A DNA stretch of 64,000 nt. Source: Branchiostoma floridae. Lineage: Eukaryota; Chordata; Leptocardii; Amphioxiformes; Branchiostomatidae. The notes beneath the pieces are model-generated. The model was not told where the DNA came from. It did not search any database and saw only the letters and a list, made by a program, of their open reading frames with translations. Positions 58,940 through 64,000 of this stretch are shown here, piece after piece. A program made the translations under genes and the position numbers. The stretch's first letter is position 1. Every line of letters starts with the position of its first letter. Where the stretch lies: the NCBI RefSeq assembly GCF_000003815.2, contig NC_049981.1, positions 12,369,625 to 12,433,624 of the forward strand, read 5' to 3'.

Positions 58940-60246
58940 CTTGTGACCAAAATAGATCTCTATATCCAGCTCCCCTCTCTACCGACTACACCACTATACA
59001 TATAGTTCCAGGGCAAACAGGCAAACCGCCTTCCGCAAGTGGTAACATTCCCACCGCCGTACTTGTTCTCCGGATAATAAACAATACCTTGAACCTCTTA
59101 GAAGTGGATTTTGAGTCTAATGGTGGTGGAAAATGGCGTCATTGCACCCATACTGACGGCAATGGGGCGTATATCGTCTAGCCGATCAGAAACGCGTCGT
59201 GTATATGTTCAACGTGGGAGTCTCGCAATTGTTGGAAGCAATCTGTCACCACGCCTCCTACCAAGTTTGTTAGGGGGGAAGGAGTACTTGTTCCAGACCA
59301 GCTGTGATTCACATACCGGAAGTTCAGCTGCTCCCACTCTAACTTCCCGATTAGGTCAAATATTCCCTGTTTCCAGTGACTTAATTTGACAAAAAAATAG
59401 TGAGGATGTGGAGGTTGTATTGTGTCATAGGAAAATTGACTAACTTTGCCATCAATTCATAAATGTATACATCTAGAAGTAAGGATTGTAAGATTTTCTA
59501 CAACAATTGTTAACAAAACACCAGTACTTGGAAGACAATACAAGTTGACTAGTTTTATTTGATATTACACGACGTCTTAAACGCGTTAAACGACTCTTTA
59601 ATTTCCTCACTGTAAGCATTTTGCAAGGTGGGTCCTTACCAACCAATTAATAACATTAAAGTATTGGCATAGATATGATCATATTGGTGCCCTGTATTAT
59701 AGTTGCACATATAACAAGTAATCACGGCTACACATCAGTGATACAGATGACAAAATGCAATTTATTGTTTCATTCTACTTACACATCTTCATGGTAGTCC
59801 CTTGGGGTACAAGATCTGCTTTTAAAGGTAGCCCTCTTCAGATCAGAATACAGCGTTGCATTTTAACCATTAAGTGTAATGCATATATATAGTATACAAT
59901 ATATATAGTTTTCGAAATATTGCTCATTCAATATACATGCTGCTTTTAAACATTCGATGACATGACTTGAGAAAGAAATAGTAGAAAATACTAACTAGGT
60001 AAATACTCACGGGGCTTTAATTTCAGGGTTGGGAAAAAGGAGTATTTGCAGTGGGTTTCGGTTAGCGATTAACCGATTGAAACTGTTTTACTGAGTCTTA
60101 CTGTAAACTGGGAAATATTCTGTGTGGTTCTAAATTCGCGGTGATGATGTCAACGCGAAAACAGTGATCACAAAACTACAACGAACATTTTTCCATTTAT
60201 TGTACAATTCTAATTGAAGGACGTTATACTTTTGACTGATAGAATA
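58940..60246. other. Intergenic between receptor genes D (upstream) and C
   Basis: About 1.3 kb: the 3' UTR of gene D at its right edge and the promoter of gene C at its left. ORFs here show no family resemblance. No TATA box or other site could be supported. Confidence 0.45.
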
Positions 60247-63200
60247 CTACAGCATGGATGTGGTTGTACATGCAGCCACCGCTACAACAACGAAAATCAG
60301 GAGAAAAACACGATCCATTCTAGCTGCTACCTCATTCCACTCGCTCAAAACGTCCTGCTTCTGTTCTTCAAGTCCACGTTCTTCCTTAACTCTGTTCATC
60401 TTACAGATGATGTCATCAAGCTTCACCAGAAGACGATTGGTCAGAAAATCAGACGTACTTCTTGATTGTGAAAAGGAACGCTCACGACAGACGGTACTAA
60501 TTGATTTCTCAATAGCAGACCGCATTGACAAAAGGACGATGTCCTTGTTGCTTTTCTTTCGATGATGCTGGCGCCCTGTTTGAAGTTCTTCTTTAGCAAA
60601 ACTGTGACTGGCTCTACGACCACATCCGCAGAACAGCCACTCCATCACGAACACTTCCTGTGACATACCCATCATCCTCTTGAGCCAAGATGGCGGCGGT
60701 TTGGGATTCGGGTTGGAGAAGTGCAAACTGATGACGAAGATGCTGAGCATGGTTGTCATGGCAACGATGATGATGGTGGCCCCAAAGAATCGACCTGGAA
60801 AATGGATTTAACATTTGTGGTAAACCAACGACATGCTGTTGTTGTTCACCTTGTAGTGCCAAAGGTCGGCAAGACAGGACATACTAATAGAGGTTGATAA
60901 AGCAGGTGTCCGTTATATACTTATCACATGGCATACCGTGAGGTCATAGAGGCTTATTTCTTGACAAAGACTGGAGCTGTCCAGTCCCATTCCCCAAAAT
61001 TGTTGATAAACAGTAAGACACATGTCTTACCTACTAGTGGGATGTATCTAGACGTCGTCGGTAGAGTGGTATTCACGAGTTGCATGTAGACCACGAGTGA
61101 CAACAACATCGTTATGCTTAGTGATAGCTTCTCTCCAGTCTCTGGTGGTAACATGAAGCTAATCAAACTACAACCAAAAGAAAGTGCCATTAGCAGACAT
61201 GCAGCAAGAGAATAAGAATATCTACGCAGCAATCCTACTTTACACACCTTGTGATTCTGATCCACAATCTGCCTCGTTTTGGCGAAACCTAAAGCGCGTT
61301 CTCGCGAGACTGTACTCTCACGAAAGCAAATTTCAAAATGGCACCTTTATTTGAAATTGTGTCTAATTCTGTTTATCTATCTTATATATTTAGGCCAATA
61401 CCACACGAGCAAAACGTAATGAAATAGAAAGTTCAATTGCATAAAACTTTATATCATCTTGAGCACAGTTATTGTCTAGCTATGTATTTTGATCACAGGT
61501 AAAGAAATCAAACTTTTTTTTTTTCAAAATACAATTAGATTTTGTATAATTTTTTCTTACCTTATAAATACAATGAGAACACTTGGAAAGAAGATGAAAA
61601 AGACATAAAACAGCGACTGCCGTTGGATAACGACATGGAACGTCACGTCGGGGTAAGGCACTTCAGATGCCCTACAGTAGGAGAAAACAAGTAGACTTTA
61701 CTACGTGAAAGTAGGATTTTTCCTTGTTTCTTATTTTACTTCTGAAGACTTTCCTTGCTTATGTTCATGTTCACTAATGTCTAAGCTGTGGGTAAAACGT
61801 TGAGGGCTTAATACAACCTTACTTTCTGTTACTCCCGATAGGAAAAAAACTAGACTGGCCGATGGGGCTAATCCCATTTTCTGTCGCATTTCTTGCACCT
61901 TTCTGTTACCTTTGACTTATCGTCCTTTTAAGTGTCCTCGATGTACCAAGCTGTTTACTGCCTAACAGATTACAATACCTCTGTTTCCACGTTATGTCAC
62001 ACTGTAAGTTAAAAAGATTTGATAGTACATCTAGAGTCTATCATCGGTGATTCGGAATATGTTTGACTTACGGATATGTCACCACATTTCTTTGTGCCGG
62101 CAGGTCGATAACTGTCCATATTCCATTGTGCTCGAACTCCAGGTCACCATGAGAAGACCTTTTTGTAAAATGGAAGAAAACTGACAATCAATACGGATTA
62201 ATCAGGATTATCATCGTGATAACATAACAAGTAAGGCCACGCCAATTTAATTTCTTGGTTCACGGATTTTTTCATAAAAAATATGGAGCGAGAGGGCGAA
62301 ATAGAAATAAAAATAAAAATTGTAAAATGGTTGGGGTAAAGGTAACGGCTAATCCAAAACATACAGAAAAGAGTTTTCAGCTTGAAAAAAGTACAAAAAC
62401 ACTATTATTGTACAGTAACAGCATCTGTACCCACACTTTAAGGAGCTTATAATATAAAGGCCAATTTGCTACACCAGAAAGTTGGTGAATGGTTTCATTA
62501 ATGGTGAAAATTTGCTGAGTGGTGATTTTTATTTTCATTTTATTTTATTTTTTTCAAAAAATAGTAGCGAGCGAATCCGTGAACCAAGAAATTTAATTGG
62601 TGTGGCCCAATGAATAACTACGAAATTTATTTAGAGTGTTAACAAAATCATTTAAAAACTCAGTTGAAAATGGAGACTCTTTGAATCAGAGAGTTTACTC
62701 CAGTCATGAACGGTAATGGGGGCCCGGGTATACAATCTTAGTCACGGGACTAAATTATTCCCACTGAAGCCCCACCTAGCAGCCGGAAACAAAAAAAGCC
62801 ATTGTTACCCCATGAAAGTAAAAGCCAGTCTATTTAAACGTTGAATTGTAACTGTTATTGGCTGTAAAATAAACCTTGATTGACATCAATCATGTACGTT
62901 ACTCAGAGCTGCAGCTGTACAAGGAGATGTTCTATTTCATGATAAAGGATTAGTCTAAGATGAACATACGACGTACTTATTGACGACATCGATAGCTAAA
63001 CCGTCGTACGACCATGACCCGAACTTGAGCGGACACGTCTGTGTGTCGTAAGGGAAGTCCTCGACGTTGATTTTGCAGGCGGCCTTGAACGTGAAGGGAT
63101 AGAGATAGGTCACTGAGCCGTCTGAAGTGATGGTGACCTTCGTGTCAGGCAGTTCGGCATAACCTTCCGCAAAGATTCTAGAAACACATAAAAATAGTTC

Positions 63201-63991
63201 TAATCAGAAAGATGAAATGGACCTTCTGCATGTACAAGTTAAGACAGAATAATTGATGTTGTGGCATTGTGCAGGATTCATACAAAAACATTCAAGACTC
63301 CACTTGCAATATGACTCTTGGTACGCATATGCAGCGAAGCGTATTGTGGGTTAGCCTATCCCGCTCATGTAGCGGCTGACCCGACAGTTACCCCTCGGGA
63401 GGGGGTCATAAACTCCAATCAGGAAGAGACTGTGTAAACACGGGATACATTGTGAGTAATATCGAAGGCCTTTGAAACATAAACAAAAAACACATATGAG
63501 CATTATTATGCAAATGGAGTCAATGTTTGAGGCTACAACTGTTTACAAGTGTGGGGCTTTGACGTTTGACATATTAACCACAATACATTTTGTTGCTCAT
63601 GCGCACTTAGAATAGTTAACCTTCATTTTTAAATAGAGCACAATGGCACTTACCTGCAATTGCACCAAATTTAGGATCTGTATTTCTTCTTGATTTTTCA
63701 TTTGTCAGTAATGAGTGTTTTGTATGGTCTCAAAACTTAAAAGTTTTGAGACAATACAAAAACACTCATTACTGACAAAAAAGACGATTGTTTCGTGTGT
63801 CGTTTTTAGCATTTAACTGAAATATGTGTTCTGTTATGTTCACAGCACAGTCGTTGTGTAGTAAACATGTTGTATACTCACCCATTGTAGATAACTATGT
63901 CGGGTCGCCAGATGGCGCTGCTTTGAATACGGACAACGTCTAGCCCATAATAGTCATCCGGGTTCCATGACAGAAACTCATCCGTCCAATA
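60247..63991 (-). CDS. Nicotinic acetylcholine receptor-type subunit D (non-alpha), 5' end outside window
   Basis: Visible exons in order: 63991-63882 (110 bp; YWTDEFLSWNPDDYYG ... WRPDIVIYN), 63177-62977 (201 bp, Cys-loop C-x13-C with FPYDTQT, GSWSYDG), 62158-62072 (87 bp, loop C), 61671-61561 (111 bp, M1), 61167-61031 (137 bp, M2) and 60794-60247 (M3, loop, M4, stop). Phases join exactly and introns are GT-AG. Loop C RNVVTYPASEVPYPDV lacks vicinal cysteines, so it is non-alpha. M2 follows PPETGEK; 20' is T, not acidic. The exon set matches gene C one for one, so the two are recent paralogues. The signal peptide and first exons lie beyond position 64000. One intron has a MITE and another a long hairpin. 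Confidence 0.92.
62235..62607. mobile_element. MITE in an intron of receptor gene D
   Basis: The inverted ends begin GGCCACGCCAATTTAATTTC (left) and GGCCACACCAATTAAATTTC (read from the right). They match for about 40 bp, including CTTGGTTCACGGATT. About 373 bp, non-coding. It lies between the Cys-loop and loop C exons. Confidence 0.85.
63701..63779. repeat. Long hairpin in an intron of receptor gene D
   Basis: The arms TTTGTCAGTAATGAGTGTTT... and ...AAACACTCATTACTGACAAA pair over about 36 bp with one or two irregularities, around a tiny loop at the centre (CAAAACTT|AAAAGTTTTG). It could be a very small foldback element or a structured RNA segment. Confidence 0.85.
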
Positions 63992-64000
63992 CTGCAGGAT

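Overview
The window looks like metazoan nuclear DNA, most probably a cephalochordate (amphioxus, Branchiostoma). It has small phase-consistent exons with GT-AG introns, domain-shuffled secreted proteins, a cluster of Cys-loop receptor genes, and introns and spacers packed with foldback elements, 5'-truncated LINEs, a tRNA-derived SINE and minisatellites. Two 100-base N runs mark assembly gaps. The species call is inference; no species-specific marker was tested.

Positions 1-17,430, minus strand: a modular secreted-protein locus. A four-exon cassette encodes two halves of a farnesoic-acid O-methyltransferase-like (Methyltransf_FA) domain, a sushi/CCP domain and a calcium-binding EGF domain. 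It is present three times (9790-11856, 1566-3013, 4-1058), with every exon boundary in phase 1. Three phase-1 signal-peptide exons (16701-16773, 14636-14708, 4282-4348) can head the transcripts. Two of them lie in a tandem segmental duplication. A 16-bp minisatellite, split by about 2.8 kb of inserted DNA, separates the third cassette from the other two.

Positions 20,148-34,140: two tail-to-tail nicotinic acetylcholine receptor (nAChR)-type subunit genes. Gene A (+, 436 aa) is non-alpha. Gene B (-, 452 aa) is alpha-type, with vicinal cysteines. In both, one exon of about 540 bp carries the Cys-loop through M2.

Positions 34,141-53,653: a 19.5-kb spacer without conventional host genes. It holds foldback elements, GT arrays, a 42-bp minisatellite, a single-exon ORF with a cysteine-protease (C76-like) signature, a satellite with a 324-bp higher-order period, a 3.3-kb near-palindromic element carrying a C2H2 zinc-finger ORF, and a 2.4-kb element with terminal inverted repeats.

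Positions 53,654-64,000: two further minus-strand nAChR-type non-alpha genes, C (476 aa, complete) and D (5' end outside the window), head to tail. Their Cys-loop to M2 region is split by three introns. In C the four corresponding exons sum to exactly the 539 bp of the single exon in gene B.

The four receptor genes form a local family cluster with one alpha-type and three non-alpha members. They may co-assemble, but the sequence alone cannot show that. The main candidates for something undescribed are the zinc-finger palindrome (46209-49537), the FAMeT-CCP-EGF cassette gene with multiplied signal exons, and the C76-like ORF.
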